56,506 nucleotides of DNA from an uncultured Pseudomonadota bacterium (GCA_903884235.1 CAISEB010000026.1:1-56506), one strand, 5' to 3'; shown: positions 9,576 to 18,984, counted from the stretch's first letter. Numbers and translations are program-made. Notes: generated by a model from the sequence alone, not told the origin.

Positions 9576-10870
9576 ACCCGAACCTCGTTGCCTTCCGTGC
9601 ACTCGTGTACCGCGACGTCGCGACGTTCCTTCGCGACCGTCGTGCGCTCGCGGTCAGCCTGCTCACGCCGATCGCGATCGCCGCGTTCTTCGGCTTCGTG
9701 TTCGGCGGCAGCGGCGACCGGGATACCGGCATCGCGAAGATGCCGGTCGGGATCGTCGACCTCGATCGCAGCGCGATGTCCGCGGCCCTCGTCGCCGACC
9801 TCGCCAAGGATGCGGCGCTCGAGGTCGAGGTGGTGACGGAGCCGGTGGCACGGGACAAGGTCAAGGCGGGCAAGCTGCGCGCCGCGCTCGTGCTGCCGGC
9901 CGGGTTCGGCGCCGGTGCCTCGCGCGCCCTGTTCGGCGTGACCGACAAGCCCGACCTGCAACTGCTCTACGACCCCTCGCAGTCTCTCGTGAAGCCCGTG
10001 CTCGAGGGCCTCGTGACTCAGCATGTGATGCAGAACGTGACCCGCGACCTGTTCTCGGCGGGTGGCTCCACCGCGGTCACGGACGACATGCTCGCGCGGC
10101 TGCGGACCGCGGATGGCATCGCACCCGACACGCGGTCAGACCTCATCTCGCTGCTGCAGTCCGCGCGACGGGTCCAATCGCGCCCGCCCCCGCCTGGCGG
10201 AGCGCAGGGCACTGGCGGCCTCACGGTCCCGTTCACGCTCAAGAGCGAAAGCGTCACCAGCGGGCCGCACTACAACGCCTACGCGCACTCGTTCGCCGGC
10301 ATGTCGGTGCAGTTCATCCTCTTCATGGGCATCGACGCCGGCGTCGGCCTGCTGCTGATGCGCGAGCTCGGCGTGTGGCGGCGGCTGCGCGCGGCGCCCG
10401 TATCCCGCGCCGTACTGCTCGGCAGTCGCATCGTCGGAACCGCGACGATCGCGATGCTGATCCTGGCGTTCGTCTACCTGGTCGCGATGACGGTGTTCAG
10501 CGTGCGGATTTCCGGTAGCGTCGCGGGCTTCGCGGCGGTCGCCGTTGCGTTCGCACTGCTCGCGGCGACGACGGGCCTGATGATCGCGGCCCTCGGCCGC
10601 TCGGTGCCGGCCACGCGCGGGCTGTCGGTGCTCGTGGTGCTCATGCTCGTGATGCTGGGCGGCGCATGGGTCCCGACATTCGTCTTCCCGGAATGGCTGC
10701 AGCACGTGAGCGCGTTCGCGCCGACGCGCTGGGCGGTCGATGGCCTCGATGCGATGACCTGGCGCGGACTGCCCGCGAGCGCGGCGGTCAAGCCGGTCGC
10801 GCTGTTGCTGCTGTGGTCCGCGGGATTCCTCGCGATCGCGCTGTGGCGCTTCGACTGGGACAGCGACTGA
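9572..10870 (+). CDS. ABC-2 type exporter, permease subunit
   Basis: 432 aa from ATG 9572, overlapping the ATPase stop by 4 bp. One transmembrane helix near the N-terminus (LLTPIAIAAFFGFVFGG) is followed by a periplasmic domain of about 200 residues. Five hydrophobic segments follow in the C-terminal half (from FAGMSVQFILFMGI to PVALLLLWSAGFLAIALW). This is the YhhJ/NatB-like ABC2_membrane_3 layout. It forms the translocation path with the preceding ATPase. No periplasmic adaptor (HlyD-type) gene accompanies the pair here, so a partner may be encoded elsewhere. It converges on the S9 peptidase gene with a 9-bp gap and no visible terminator. Confidence 0.9.
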   Translation: MNPNLVAFRALVYRDVATFLRDRRALAVSLLTPIAIAAFFGFVFGGSGDRDTGIAKMPVGIVDLDRSAMSAALVADLAKDAALEVEVVTEPVARDKVKAGKLRAALVLPAGFGAGASRALFGVTDKPDLQLLYDPSQSLVKPVLEGLVTQHVMQNVTRDLFSAGGSTAVTDDMLARLRTADGIAPDTRSDLISLLQSARRVQSRPPPPGGAQGTGGLTVPFTLKSESVTSGPHYNAYAHSFAGMSVQFILFMGIDAGVGLLLMRELGVWRRLRAAPVSRAVLLGSRIVGTATIAMLILAFVYLVAMTVFSVRISGSVAGFAAVAVAFALLAATTGLMIAALGRSVPATRGLSVLVVLMLVMLGGAWVPTFVFPEWLQHVSAFAPTRWAVDGLDAMTWRGLPASAAVKPVALLLLWSAGFLAIALWRFDWDSD

Positions 10871-10879
10871 CCGGCGCCG

Positions 10880-12856
10880 TCAGAGCCCGAGCGCCGCGCG
10901 CAGGAACGCGTCGCTCTTGCGAAGTAGCTCCGTACGCGCGGCGCTGTCGTCGAGGACATGATCGAGGCCCTCGAACGTCACGAACTCGTGCCTTGCGTTC
11001 ACCGCGGACAGGGACTTGTCCATCAGCACGGACTGGCCATAGGCGAAGTCGACGTCCATCGTGCCGTGGAACAGCAGAACGGGCACCTTGATCTTTCCGG
11101 CATTCTTCGCGGGCGATCCCTCGCGGACATGGGGCCCCTCGCCGATGAAGCGGCTGACGATCGTGAAGTCCGTCCACTCGCGATGCTGCTCCTTGAGCGC
11201 CACGAGGTCGGTCACCGGCGCCACCGCGACCACGGCCTTGAAGATGCCCGCGTCCGTGACCGCGGATTGCAGCGCCGCGTAGCCGCCATAACCCCAGCCC
11301 ATCACCGCGATCTTGTCCGGTGCCGCGATGCCCTGCGATGCCAGCCAGCGACCGGCGTCGAGCACGTCGCCGATCGCCGCCGGCCAGGACTGGAAGCCGT
11401 TCTTCTTGAACCACTCGTCGCCATAGCCGGCCGATCCGCGGAAATTGGGCTGGAGCACCACGTAGCCCCGCGCTGCGAAGAACTGCGGCAGCCAGCTGAA
11501 GCCCCACTCGTCGCGATCGCTCGGGCCGCCGTGCGGCAGCACGATCGCCGGCAGCCCCTTCGGCTCGGTCACGCCGGGCGGCAGGGTCAGGTAGCCCGGG
11601 ATCGGCGTGCCGTCGGTGGCTGGGAACGTCACGGGCTTCATCTTCGCGAGCGTGACGCCCTCGAGCGCGTCGCGCTTCACGAGGAAGGTCTGTAGCTGGC
11701 GCGTCGCACGGTCGAAGATGTGGTACACGCCCGCATCGTCGTCGCGACTCGCGAACACCAGCAGCTTGCCCTCGTCGACGCTCGAATCGATGATGCGCAG
11801 CGCCGGATGGGTCGGGAGCGCCTTGCCGAGCATGTCCGCGATCTTCTGGAAGGCGGGGTCGATGTAGAACGCCGAGCGATAGTCGGTGGCGTACGAGACT
11901 CCGATCACGCGGTCGCGCCGCCCGACCCGCAATAGGTCGTCTACGTCGACGTCGTCGCGGGCGTAGACCAGGGTTTCCTTCAGGGACCCGTCCAGCGCAA
12001 CCGAATACAACGCCATCCGGCCGTCCTTCTTCCTGAAGCCGTAGGCGACGTCGAGATCCGGATCCACGGCGACCGGCAGGAAGCCGACGCGCTGGATGTA
12101 GTCGTAGTTGCCAAGGCGCTGCCAGGCCTTTGAACCCTTGGTGCGATACTCGAACGTCGTCGTGCCGGAGTCGTCGCCCGTCGCGCCGAGGCCGACCCGG
12201 AAGCCGACGAGGCGCACGTTGCCGCGACCGTCGCTGATATAGAGCTCGGCCTCCCGCTTCGGGGGCTCGATCGCCTTCGCTTCCAGCGTGCGCGTATCGA
12301 CGACGTCGACGCCGACGCCCTGGATGCTGCTGCCGATGCGGCTACCGAGGTGGTCGTCCGGCAGCGTCACGCGGCTCATCAGGACCGAGCCCTGCTGGTC
12401 CGGCAGCCAGTCGATGATCACCGCGTCGCCGAGCGCGATGCCGCGCGTGTAGCTGTTGGTGCGCTTGCCGAGCAGTCGCGGGTTGCGGCCGTCTACATCG
12501 AACGCCAGCTGCCGCCAGAATGCCAGCGGCTCCGGGGCCTTGGTGATTCCGTACAGCTCGCACACGACCCTGTCGTTGGCGGCCCAGGCGCAACCCCGGA
12601 CCCGGTCGGGCGTCCCGTCGGCGATCGCCGCGAGGCGCGGCTTGGCATTGGGCTCCAGCGACGAGGTCATGACCGCGCTGCCGCGCGTGCCCCGCGGCAC
12701 CACGTACACCACGCGCGTTCCGTCCGGAGACAAACGCAGGTCGAGCACGCTCGGCCGCGCACCGAAGGCCACGGCCGGATCGAAATTGGCCGGCGGGTCG
12801 GCCAGCGCCGCGACGGCCCAGAAGGCCGCGAGCGAGCAGCAGAGACGGATGCGCAT
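10880..12856 (-). CDS. S9-family prolyl oligopeptidase-like protein, nucleophile Ser replaced by Gly
   Basis: 658 aa from ATG 12856, preceded by AAGGAAGG. A signal peptide (MRIRLCCSLAAFWAVAALA) predicts export. An N-terminal beta-propeller (about residues 30-390) is followed by a C-terminal alpha/beta hydrolase domain of the S9 dipeptidyl/acylaminoacyl peptidase type. The nucleophile elbow, normally GxSxGG, reads GWGYGG: codon 522 is GGT (complement of 11291-11293), Gly instead of Ser. The Asp (about D601, in GTMDVDF) and His (about H633, in GLDHVL) of the triad are kept. The frame is open and otherwise well preserved. The product is therefore either a pseudoenzyme or the result of one A-to-G change (AGT to GGT), or a sequence error. 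Confidence 0.9.
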   Translation of the reverse strand: MRIRLCCSLAAFWAVAALADPPANFDPAVAFGARPSVLDLRLSPDGTRVVYVVPRGTRGSAVMTSSLEPNAKPRLAAIADGTPDRVRGCAWAANDRVVCELYGITKAPEPLAFWRQLAFDVDGRNPRLLGKRTNSYTRGIALGDAVIIDWLPDQQGSVLMSRVTLPDDHLGSRIGSSIQGVGVDVVDTRTLEAKAIEPPKREAELYISDGRGNVRLVGFRVGLGATGDDSGTTTFEYRTKGSKAWQRLGNYDYIQRVGFLPVAVDPDLDVAYGFRKKDGRMALYSVALDGSLKETLVYARDDVDVDDLLRVGRRDRVIGVSYATDYRSAFYIDPAFQKIADMLGKALPTHPALRIIDSSVDEGKLLVFASRDDDAGVYHIFDRATRQLQTFLVKRDALEGVTLAKMKPVTFPATDGTPIPGYLTLPPGVTEPKGLPAIVLPHGGPSDRDEWGFSWLPQFFAARGYVVLQPNFRGSAGYGDEWFKKNGFQSWPAAIGDVLDAGRWLASQGIAAPDKIAVMGWGYGGYAALQSAVTDAGIFKAVVAVAPVTDLVALKEQHREWTDFTIVSRFIGEGPHVREGSPAKNAGKIKVPVLLFHGTMDVDFAYGQSVLMDKSLSAVNARHEFVTFEGLDHVLDDSAARTELLRKSDAFLRAALGL

Positions 12857-12920
12857 GATGTGGCCTTCCTTGACCTGTTTCCCCCATCCTCGCCCTATTC
12901 CGGTTGCCAAGGCAACCGCG

Positions 12921-14084
12921 CTAGCCGGGTGCGGAACGATGGGCGGGCCCGTGCAGGCGCAGCGCCAGCACGAAACACGCCACGCTCGCGAGCACGCTGC
13001 CGCCGACCAGCCACAGCGCACCGTCGTGATCGGTCGCGGTCACGAATAGCGCCGCGACTGCCGGGCCCGCGGCGCCACCGGCACTGTGGAACGACGGCGC
13101 GAGCGCGACACCCCGGCGGCTCTCGTCGACCGCGTTCACGACGCTGTACTGGTACGTCATCGAGACGTTCCACGCGATCGAGTAGATGATGTTCGCGGCG
13201 ACGAACATGACGAGCGACGGGCGGCCCGCCAGCATCGCGGCAGCCAGCACGATCACCACCGCGCTCGCTGCGATGGGCGACACGTAGCCACGCCGCACGC
13301 CGAGCCAGGAGGCGAAGACGACGCCGGCGAGGCTGGTCAGCGTCGCGAACGCGACGCCGTTGGACACCGCATCGAGGCCGAGGCCCGCCGCCGAGCCGAT
13401 GCGCTCCACGTACGTCCAGAATGCGCCGATATTGACGTAGAACAGGAAGCAGCCGACCAGCGCGAGCAGCACCGGCATGCTCAGCAACGCGCTGTAGGCC
13501 GGCCCCGCGCCCGCGCCGCGATGACCCTGTGCCGGGGTCCAGCGCACGAGCAGCAGACCCGCGGTCGACATCGCGATGAAGAGGCCAAGCACCGCGTTGG
13601 CGCCACCCGCACGGATCAGCGCAGGCCCCGCGACGAGCGCTGCGATCTGGTAGACGGTCTGGGCACCGATCGCATAGGCAAAATGCCGCTCCGGTCGCGC
13701 CCCGTCCGACAGGATCGTCAGCGACAGCGAATAGAGCGCGCCGCCAAACAGGCCGACGAGCGCCTGCAACGCGACGAACGCGATGAAGTCATGGGCGACC
13801 AGCGCGGCACCGTTCGCGAAGACGAGACCGAGCAGCGTGACGGCGGCGGCGCGCGGCCAGGGGCTGCGACGGATCCAGAGCGCCGACAGCAGCCCGGACA
13901 GCGTCTGACCGGCCGACAGCGCAGCGGCGAGAATCCCGACCTGCCGCTCAGTGTAGTGCAGGTCGCTGACCGCCGCCTCGACCAGCGTCGGCAGCAGCAG
14001 GAACGAGGCGAGGCCGACGCAGCTGAGCAGCGCACCGGCCAGCATGGCGCGCTGCTCCGCGGGCGTCTCGATGCTAGCGCCCAT
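12921..14084 (-). CDS. MFS transporter
   Basis: 387 aa, almost wholly hydrophobic, with about 12 transmembrane segments and short loops. It is consistent with the major facilitator superfamily; the charged loop after TM2 (SALWIRRSPWPR) stands where the MFS motif A lies. No substrate-defining motif is recognised. The ATG at 14084 is close downstream of the ParE-like toxin gene (27 bp), so it might be read from the same leftward transcript. The S9 peptidase gene lies 64 bp further on. The fold call is sound; the substrate is unknown. Confidence 0.85.
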   Translation of the reverse strand: MGASIETPAEQRAMLAGALLSCVGLASFLLLPTLVEAAVSDLHYTERQVGILAAALSAGQTLSGLLSALWIRRSPWPRAAAVTLLGLVFANGAALVAHDFIAFVALQALVGLFGGALYSLSLTILSDGARPERHFAYAIGAQTVYQIAALVAGPALIRAGGANAVLGLFIAMSTAGLLLVRWTPAQGHRGAGAGPAYSALLSMPVLLALVGCFLFYVNIGAFWTYVERIGSAAGLGLDAVSNGVAFATLTSLAGVVFASWLGVRRGYVSPIAASAVVIVLAAAMLAGRPSLVMFVAANIIYSIAWNVSMTYQYSVVNAVDESRRGVALAPSFHSAGGAAGPAVAALFVTATDHDGALWLVGGSVLASVACFVLALRLHGPAHRSAPG

Positions 14085-14111
14085 CCCGCCGCTCCGACTC
14101 CGGCATCCGGG

Positions 14112-14405
14112 TCATGGCCGGAAACCCATTTCGCGCTGAGGGCGCAGCGCGAGCACGCGCACCTCGTCGCGCGCGGCGATGAAGCGATACAGCGCGACCA
14201 GCCCCTTGGCACCCGAGGAGATGACGAGTTCTCTCAGGTCCCCTTCGATGCGCCGCCCGAGCATCGGGGAGAGCTCGAGTGCCCGCAGCGTCGTCCCGGC
14301 CGCGGCGGCCATCAACCGCGCCGCCGCCATGTCCTGCCTGCGCACCGGCGCGAGGGCGCATGCGAGGTCCTCGAGCAGCCGCCGGGAGCAGATTACGGTC
14401 GCCAC
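14112..14405 (-). CDS. ParE/RelE-family toxin
   Basis: 97 aa from a GTG at 14405 (VATVICSRR), which lies within the end of the antitoxin gene (13-bp overlap). The central LELSPMLGRRIEGDLRELVI, then the strand region VALYRFI and the C-terminal VRVLALRPQREMGF, follow the ParE/RelE fold pattern, where the last element is commonly RHQREAGY. ParE toxins inhibit gyrase; RelE toxins cleave mRNA on the ribosome; sequence alone does not separate them here. The upstream partner is a ribbon-helix-helix antitoxin, the usual antitoxin-first order. Expression is presumably autoregulated by the complex. Confidence 0.8.
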   Translation of the reverse strand: MATVICSRRLLEDLACALAPVRRQDMAAARLMAAAAGTTLRALELSPMLGRRIEGDLRELVISSGAKGLVALYRFIAARDEVRVLALRPQREMGFRP

Positions 14406-14674
14406 GGCGTGGGCTCTGGCGCGGCGCCCTCCGCGGCAAGCCGCTCGGCCCACACGTGCACGTCGGCGGGCTTGTAGACCTCGCCGAGGCGATCGATGTC
14501 CGCGTCGGCCGCCCGGGCGTCCAGCACCAGCAGGCGAACCTGCTCCTCGTAGTCGGCGTGTCGCTCGACGGCCTCGACGATCAGGCTGTGCACGGATCGC
14601 CCTGTCTGCTCCGCGAGCACGGCGAGCCGGGCGCGCAGCTCGGGCGGCAGGCGGATCGTCGTCGTCGCGGACAT
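14393..14674 (-). CDS. Ribbon-helix-helix (CopG/Arc-type) antitoxin
   Basis: 93 aa from ATG 14674 with GGAAG about 6 nt upstream; an in-frame ATG at 14686 is less well placed. The N-terminal MSATTTIRLPPELRARLAVL is a typical RHH DNA-binding strand-helix, followed by TGRSVHSLIVEAVERH. The C-terminal half would wrap the toxin. It overlaps the ParE-like toxin gene by 13 bp. The pair sits between metY (divergent, 146 bp away) and the MFS gene, where it could be a small mobile addition. Confidence 0.85.
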   Translation of the reverse strand: MSATTTIRLPPELRARLAVLAEQTGRSVHSLIVEAVERHADYEEQVRLLVLDARAADADIDRLGEVYKPADVHVWAERLAAEGAAPEPTPWRP

Positions 14675-14820
14675 GCGAGCTTCCATTGGAGGTGAGGCGC
14701 CCACGGACCGTAGCATCGGCGATCGGGGCGGGCAAATGGACGGCGAGTCCCGTGGTTGAAAGCCGGGTCTGGGCTTATCATCGGGCGCAGGCCCTCCCTT
14801 CGCACGAACGACGAGCACCC

Positions 14821-16137
14821 ATGCCTGCACCGCCGGAATCCGCGCGCGCGTTCGGCTTCGACACCCGCCAGGTCCATGCGGGCCAGCGACCGGACCCCAA
14901 CACCGGCGCGCGCGCCGTCCCCATCTACCAGACAGCCAGCTACGTGTTCGAGGACCCGGCCGCGGCGGCTGCGTACTTCAACCTGCAGGAGTACGGCAAC
15001 ACCTACTCGCGGATCATGAACCCGACGGTCGCCGCGTTCGAGGAGCGCGTGGCCAGCCTCGAGGGCGGCTGTGGCGCGGTGGCCTTCGCGAGTGGGCTCG
15101 CGGCGCAGGCAGCGGCGCTGTTCACGCTGCTGGCGCCAGGCGATCACGTGGTCTCGTCCTCGGCCCTCTACGGCGGCACCGTCAACCAGTTCAAGCACGT
15201 GCTGCGCAAGCTCAACGTCGAGCTCAGCTGGGTGGACCCGGACGACCTCGAGGCGTGGCGCGCCGCGGTGCGGCCGAACACCAAGGCGTTCTTCGCCGAA
15301 ACCATCGGCAACCCGCGCGGCAATGTACTGGACATTGCCGCGGTCGCGACCGTCGCCCACGCACATGGCTTGCCGCTGCTCGTCGACAACACCTTCGCGA
15401 CGCCGTACCTGTGCCGGCCTCTCGAGTGGGGTGCCGACATCGTGCTGCACTCCGCGACCAAGTTCCTCGGCGGGCACGGCACCAGCATCGGCGGCATCGT
15501 CGTGGATGCCGGCACGTTCGACTGGTCGAACGGTCGCTTCCCGGTGGTGGCCGAGCCATCGCCGGCCTACCACGGCCTCGCGTTCCACGAGACCTTCGGC
15601 AGCTACGGCTACCTGATGAAGCTGCGCGCCGAGACCCTGCGCGACCTCGGCGGCTGCCTCAGCCCCTTCAATGCGTTCCTGCTGCTGCAGGGGATCGAGA
15701 CCCTGTCGCTGCGGATGGCGCGCCACGTCGAGAACGCAGCGGCGGTCGCGCGGTACCTCTCCTCGCATGAGCTCGCGAGCGAAGTCACGTATCCGGGCCT
15801 GCCGACGAGCCGCTACGCGCCCCAGGTGGCGAAGTACCTGCCACGCGGCGCCGGTGCGGTGTTCTCGTTCGACATCCAGGGCGGCCGCGCGGCCGGCGAG
15901 CGATTCATCATGGGCCTCGACCTCTGGTCCCACCTCGCCAACGTCGGCGACGCCAAGAGCCTCGTGATCCATCCCGCCAGCACGACCCACCGGCAGCTCG
16001 CGGAAGCCGAACTGGCCGCGGGCGGCATCCGACCGGGGACGATCCGGCTGTCCGTCGGCACCGAGGATGTGGACGACCTGATCTGGGATCTCGAGCAGGG
16101 CTTCGCGCACGCGCGACGCGGCGCGAACGCAGGATGA
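14821..16137 (+). CDS. metY: O-acetylhomoserine sulfhydrylase / aminocarboxypropyltransferase
   Basis: 438 aa, full length for the Cys/Met-metabolism PLP enzymes. The PLP lysine is K214 in HSATKFLGGHG. Other family marks are YGNTYSRIMNPT, FASGLAAQ, ALYGGT and VDNTFATPYLCRP. The length (430-440) and the FATPYLCRPLEWGADIV form fit MetY rather than the shorter MetB/MetC. It would make homocysteine from O-acetylhomoserine and sulfide in the cytoplasm. ATG 14821 directly follows ACGAGCACCC, with no strong Shine-Dalgarno. The stop overlaps the next start by 4 bp (ATGA). Upstream is a divergent 146-bp gap shared with the antitoxin gene. Confidence 0.92.
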   Translation: MPAPPESARAFGFDTRQVHAGQRPDPNTGARAVPIYQTASYVFEDPAAAAAYFNLQEYGNTYSRIMNPTVAAFEERVASLEGGCGAVAFASGLAAQAAALFTLLAPGDHVVSSSALYGGTVNQFKHVLRKLNVELSWVDPDDLEAWRAAVRPNTKAFFAETIGNPRGNVLDIAAVATVAHAHGLPLLVDNTFATPYLCRPLEWGADIVLHSATKFLGGHGTSIGGIVVDAGTFDWSNGRFPVVAEPSPAYHGLAFHETFGSYGYLMKLRAETLRDLGGCLSPFNAFLLLQGIETLSLRMARHVENAAAVARYLSSHELASEVTYPGLPTSRYAPQVAKYLPRGAGAVFSFDIQGGRAAGERFIMGLDLWSHLANVGDAKSLVIHPASTTHRQLAEAELAAGGIRPGTIRLSVGTEDVDDLIWDLEQGFAHARRGANAG

Positions 16138-16631
16138 ATCCCGTGTCCGAACTCGACCTGCAGCCGTACCAGCAACCCGCCGAGATCCAGCGAGTGCTGT
16201 TTAACGCACGGACCATCGCCATCGTCGGGCTCTCGGGCAACCCGCTGCGCGCCAGCCACTTCGTGGGCTTCTACCTGCAGCGCCACGGCTACCGGATCGT
16301 CCCGGTGAACCCCCGCGAGTCGACCGTGCTCGGCGCGCGCAGCTACGCGTCGCTGCGCGAGGTGCCCGAGCCGATCGACATCGTCACCGTCTTCCGAGCC
16401 GCATCCGCCCTGCCCGAAATCGCCGCCGACGCCGTCGCCGTCGGCGCGCGCAGCCTGTGGTGCCAGTTCGGTGTCATCAACGCGGAAGGCGCGAACCTCG
16501 CCATCGCGGGTGGACTCACCGTCATCATGGATCGGTGCATCAAGGTCGAGCACGCGCGATATGCGGGCCGCATGCACTGGCTCGGCTTCAATACGGGCCG
16601 GGTGACCTCGCGACGCAGCGGACTGCAGTAG
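16134..16631 (+). CDS. CoA-binding domain protein
   Basis: 165 aa. A Rossmann-like CoA_binding_2 domain (YccU type) covers most of it: AIVGLSGNPLRASHFVGFYLQRHGY is the nucleotide-binding start, then VPVNPR, VFRAASALPEIA, and the C-terminal GLTVIMDRCIKVEH typical of the family. Members bind CoA or acyl-CoA; physiological function is not settled. It is translationally coupled to metY (ATGA overlap), an association also known from other bacteria. Confidence 0.9.
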   Translation: MNPVSELDLQPYQQPAEIQRVLFNARTIAIVGLSGNPLRASHFVGFYLQRHGYRIVPVNPRESTVLGARSYASLREVPEPIDIVTVFRAASALPEIAADAVAVGARSLWCQFGVINAEGANLAIAGGLTVIMDRCIKVEHARYAGRMHWLGFNTGRVTSRRSGLQ

Positions 16632-16872
16632 CGCACCGCCACCGCTCCGGAGCCGCGGGCCGACTTTTCGCCTGTACAGCGGCGCAATGATCCTTGGCGA
16701 CCCGACCGGGCGCGGTCCGGCGACGCCCGCGCCTCGCTCGGTGGTGTCACGTACAGATCGATCCGTGCGCGCAGCCTAGAGTGCGCGATGCTGCCGTCAA
16801 GGCGCCAGCATGGGCATCGGACGCGCCAGGCGAGACCGGGACACCCCATGGCTGCACGGAGCGGAGCACGCG

Positions 16873-17982
16873 GTGACCAGGATCTCCCGCCGGCAGTTCG
16901 TCTCGCTTGCACCGACCGTGATGGGCGGGACGTCGCTGTTGTCGGCGTGCGCGCCCAGTGCGGATACGAAGGGCTCTGCTGCGATCGCCGCGGGCATCGG
17001 CAGACCCGACCCCGGGCCCGGCGCCGACAACGAGACCCTCAGCTGGGAACTCGTGCGCAACGCGACGCTGGCGCCCTCCAGCCACAACACGCAGTGCTGG
17101 CGGTTCCAGCTCGAGCCGCACGCGATCACCCTCCTGCCGGACCTGGCGCGGCGCTGCCCTGCGGTGGACCCGGACGACCACCATCTCTTTGTTTCCCTGG
17201 GATGTGCGACCGAGAACCTGGCCCATGCGGCGCTGGCGCACGGGCTGCGCGCCGAGGCCACATTCGACGCGGCGCATGGGGCCATCCGCGTGGCCCTCGC
17301 GCCGACCCGCGCCGAATCATCCGACCTGTTCAGGGCACTGCCCACACGCCAGTGCACGCGCGGAGACTACGACGCCAGGCCGCTGTCCACCGACGACCTC
17401 GGCCTGCTGGAGCGCGCCGGCACGTCGGGTGGTGTCCACATGCTGCTGTACACCGAACGTCCCACGATCGAGCGCGTGCTCGACTTCGTCGTGCAGGCCA
17501 ACACCGCCCAGATGGCGGACCCGGCGTTCATCAGCGAGCTCAAGACCTGGATCCGCTTCAATGGCGCCGAGGCGGCCCACACGCGCGACGGGCTCTACAC
17601 CGCGGCCTCCGGAAGCCCGAACATCCCGACCTGGTTCGGCGAGCTGGCCTTCAGCCTGTTCTTCACGGCCAAGGGAGAGAACGACCGGTATGCGCACCAG
17701 ATCCGCAGTTCCGCCGGCGTCGCCGTCTTCATCGGCCAGGCGGCCGACAAGGCGCACTGGATCGAAGTCGGGCGCTGCTATGAGCGCTTCGCGCTGCAGG
17801 CCACCGCGCTTGGCATCCGCAATGCGCTCGTGAACCAGCCGATCGAAGTGACGGCCGTGCGGCCGCAGTTCGCGACCGCCTTCGGGTTGTCCGGCCAGCG
17901 CCCGGACCTCGTGGTCCGATTCGGCCGGGGGCCGCGCCTGCCCTCGTCGCTGCGCCGACCGGTCCAGGCCGTGGTGGTCTAG
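16873..17982 (+). CDS. Acg-like nitroreductase-family oxidoreductase with Tat signal
   Basis: 369 aa from a GTG at 16873, chosen because GGAGC lies just upstream and the product then begins VTRISRRQFVS, a twin-arginine signal. LLSAC just after the signal region could also be a lipobox. The body resembles the double-domain Acg family of FMN proteins: LAPSSHNTQCWRF is the FMN-phosphate-binding start and DPDDHHLFVSLGCATENL the conserved second block. Members are linked to nitro-compound or quinone reduction or to FMN storage; activity is unproven. The Tat signal suggests export with cofactor already bound, unusual for a nitroreductase relative. The DUF6544 gene follows after 4 bp. Confidence 0.82.
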   Translation: MTRISRRQFVSLAPTVMGGTSLLSACAPSADTKGSAAIAAGIGRPDPGPGADNETLSWELVRNATLAPSSHNTQCWRFQLEPHAITLLPDLARRCPAVDPDDHHLFVSLGCATENLAHAALAHGLRAEATFDAAHGAIRVALAPTRAESSDLFRALPTRQCTRGDYDARPLSTDDLGLLERAGTSGGVHMLLYTERPTIERVLDFVVQANTAQMADPAFISELKTWIRFNGAEAAHTRDGLYTAASGSPNIPTWFGELAFSLFFTAKGENDRYAHQIRSSAGVAVFIGQAADKAHWIEVGRCYERFALQATALGIRNALVNQPIEVTAVRPQFATAFGLSGQRPDLVVRFGRGPRLPSSLRRPVQAVVV

Positions 17983-17986
17983 GCGC

Positions 17987-18862
17987 ATGGCGTGGTGGCT
18001 CTGGCTCGGGCTGGCGGCGTGCTCGCTCGCGCTGGCCGGCTTCGGGCTCCGCACCACCGGATCGTGGCGGTGGGCCGCGAGAACGCGGGCGTTGACCCGG
18101 GAGCTCGAGGCGCACCGGGTTGACGACCCGTTGCGCCCGGGGTTCCCGGCGCGCTTCGACTCGCGCGAACTTCGCGGCCTGCCGGCCCCGGTACAGCGCT
18201 ACTTCCGCGCCGTGCTCACCGAAGGCCAGCCGTTCGTGTCATCCGCCGCCATCGGCATGAAGGGCACCTTCAACATGGCGACCCGCAGTGAGCACTGGCA
18301 GCCATTCACGTCGCGCCAGCGCATCATCACCCGCCGCCCGGGCTTCCTGTGGGATGCGCGGATATCGATGGCGCCGGGCGTCACGGCGTGCGTGGTCGAC
18401 AGCTACGTCGCGGGCCAAGGAACGCTGCATGCGGCGCTGCTCGGCCTGTACACCGTCGCCCGCGTCCACGGTGATGGCGAGATCGCCCGCGGCGAATTCA
18501 TGCGCTTCGCGGCCGAGGCGGCATGGTACCCGACCTCGCTGCTGCCGAGCCAAGGAGTACGCTGGGAGGCCATCGACGAGACCTCGGCACTGGCCTTCTT
18601 CGCCGACGACTCGCTGGCGCTCTCCCTGTTGTTCCGGTTCAGCCAGGCGGGTCTCATCGAATCGGCGCGCGCCGAGGCGCGCGGCAGCCTGGTCGGCAAC
18701 ACGCTCATTCTCATGCCTTGGGAGTGCAGCCTGTCCGACTACCGGATGCGCAACGGCATCCTCGTTCCACTCTGCGGCGAAGCCGCGTGGATCCGCCCGG
18801 AAGGACGCCAGCCGTACTTTCGCGGCACGGTGACATCGCTGGACTACGAATTCGCGACCTGA
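17987..18862 (+). CDS. DUF6544-family protein
   Basis: 291 aa with an N-terminal membrane segment (LWLGLAACSLALAGFGL). It then has a conserved-looking LPAPVQRYFRAVL and AAIGMKGTFNM, features I associate with the DUF6544 family. Aromatic and small residues alternate through the body, compatible with a beta-rich lipid-binding-like fold, but no catalytic motif is seen. It sits 4 bp after the nitroreductase-like gene, so the two are very probably co-transcribed. Function is unknown. Confidence 0.78.
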   Translation: MAWWLWLGLAACSLALAGFGLRTTGSWRWAARTRALTRELEAHRVDDPLRPGFPARFDSRELRGLPAPVQRYFRAVLTEGQPFVSSAAIGMKGTFNMATRSEHWQPFTSRQRIITRRPGFLWDARISMAPGVTACVVDSYVAGQGTLHAALLGLYTVARVHGDGEIARGEFMRFAAEAAWYPTSLLPSQGVRWEAIDETSALAFFADDSLALSLLFRFSQAGLIESARAEARGSLVGNTLILMPWECSLSDYRMRNGILVPLCGEAAWIRPEGRQPYFRGTVTSLDYEFAT

Positions 18863-18984
18863 GCACGTGCGTTCGATCGGGGGAACCGCAGGGCGCCGGA
18901 GACCCGGGGATCGTCACCCGTCGGCCGCGTGCCGTCGATCGCCGGCGCTGTCGGCGAGAACCGATCGCCGGTGCAACCCGAGAT

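Noticed and set aside
14821..16137. metY as cystathionine gamma-synthase (metB)
   Set aside because: The length of 438 residues and the local motifs fit the longer O-acetylhomoserine sulfhydrylase group better.
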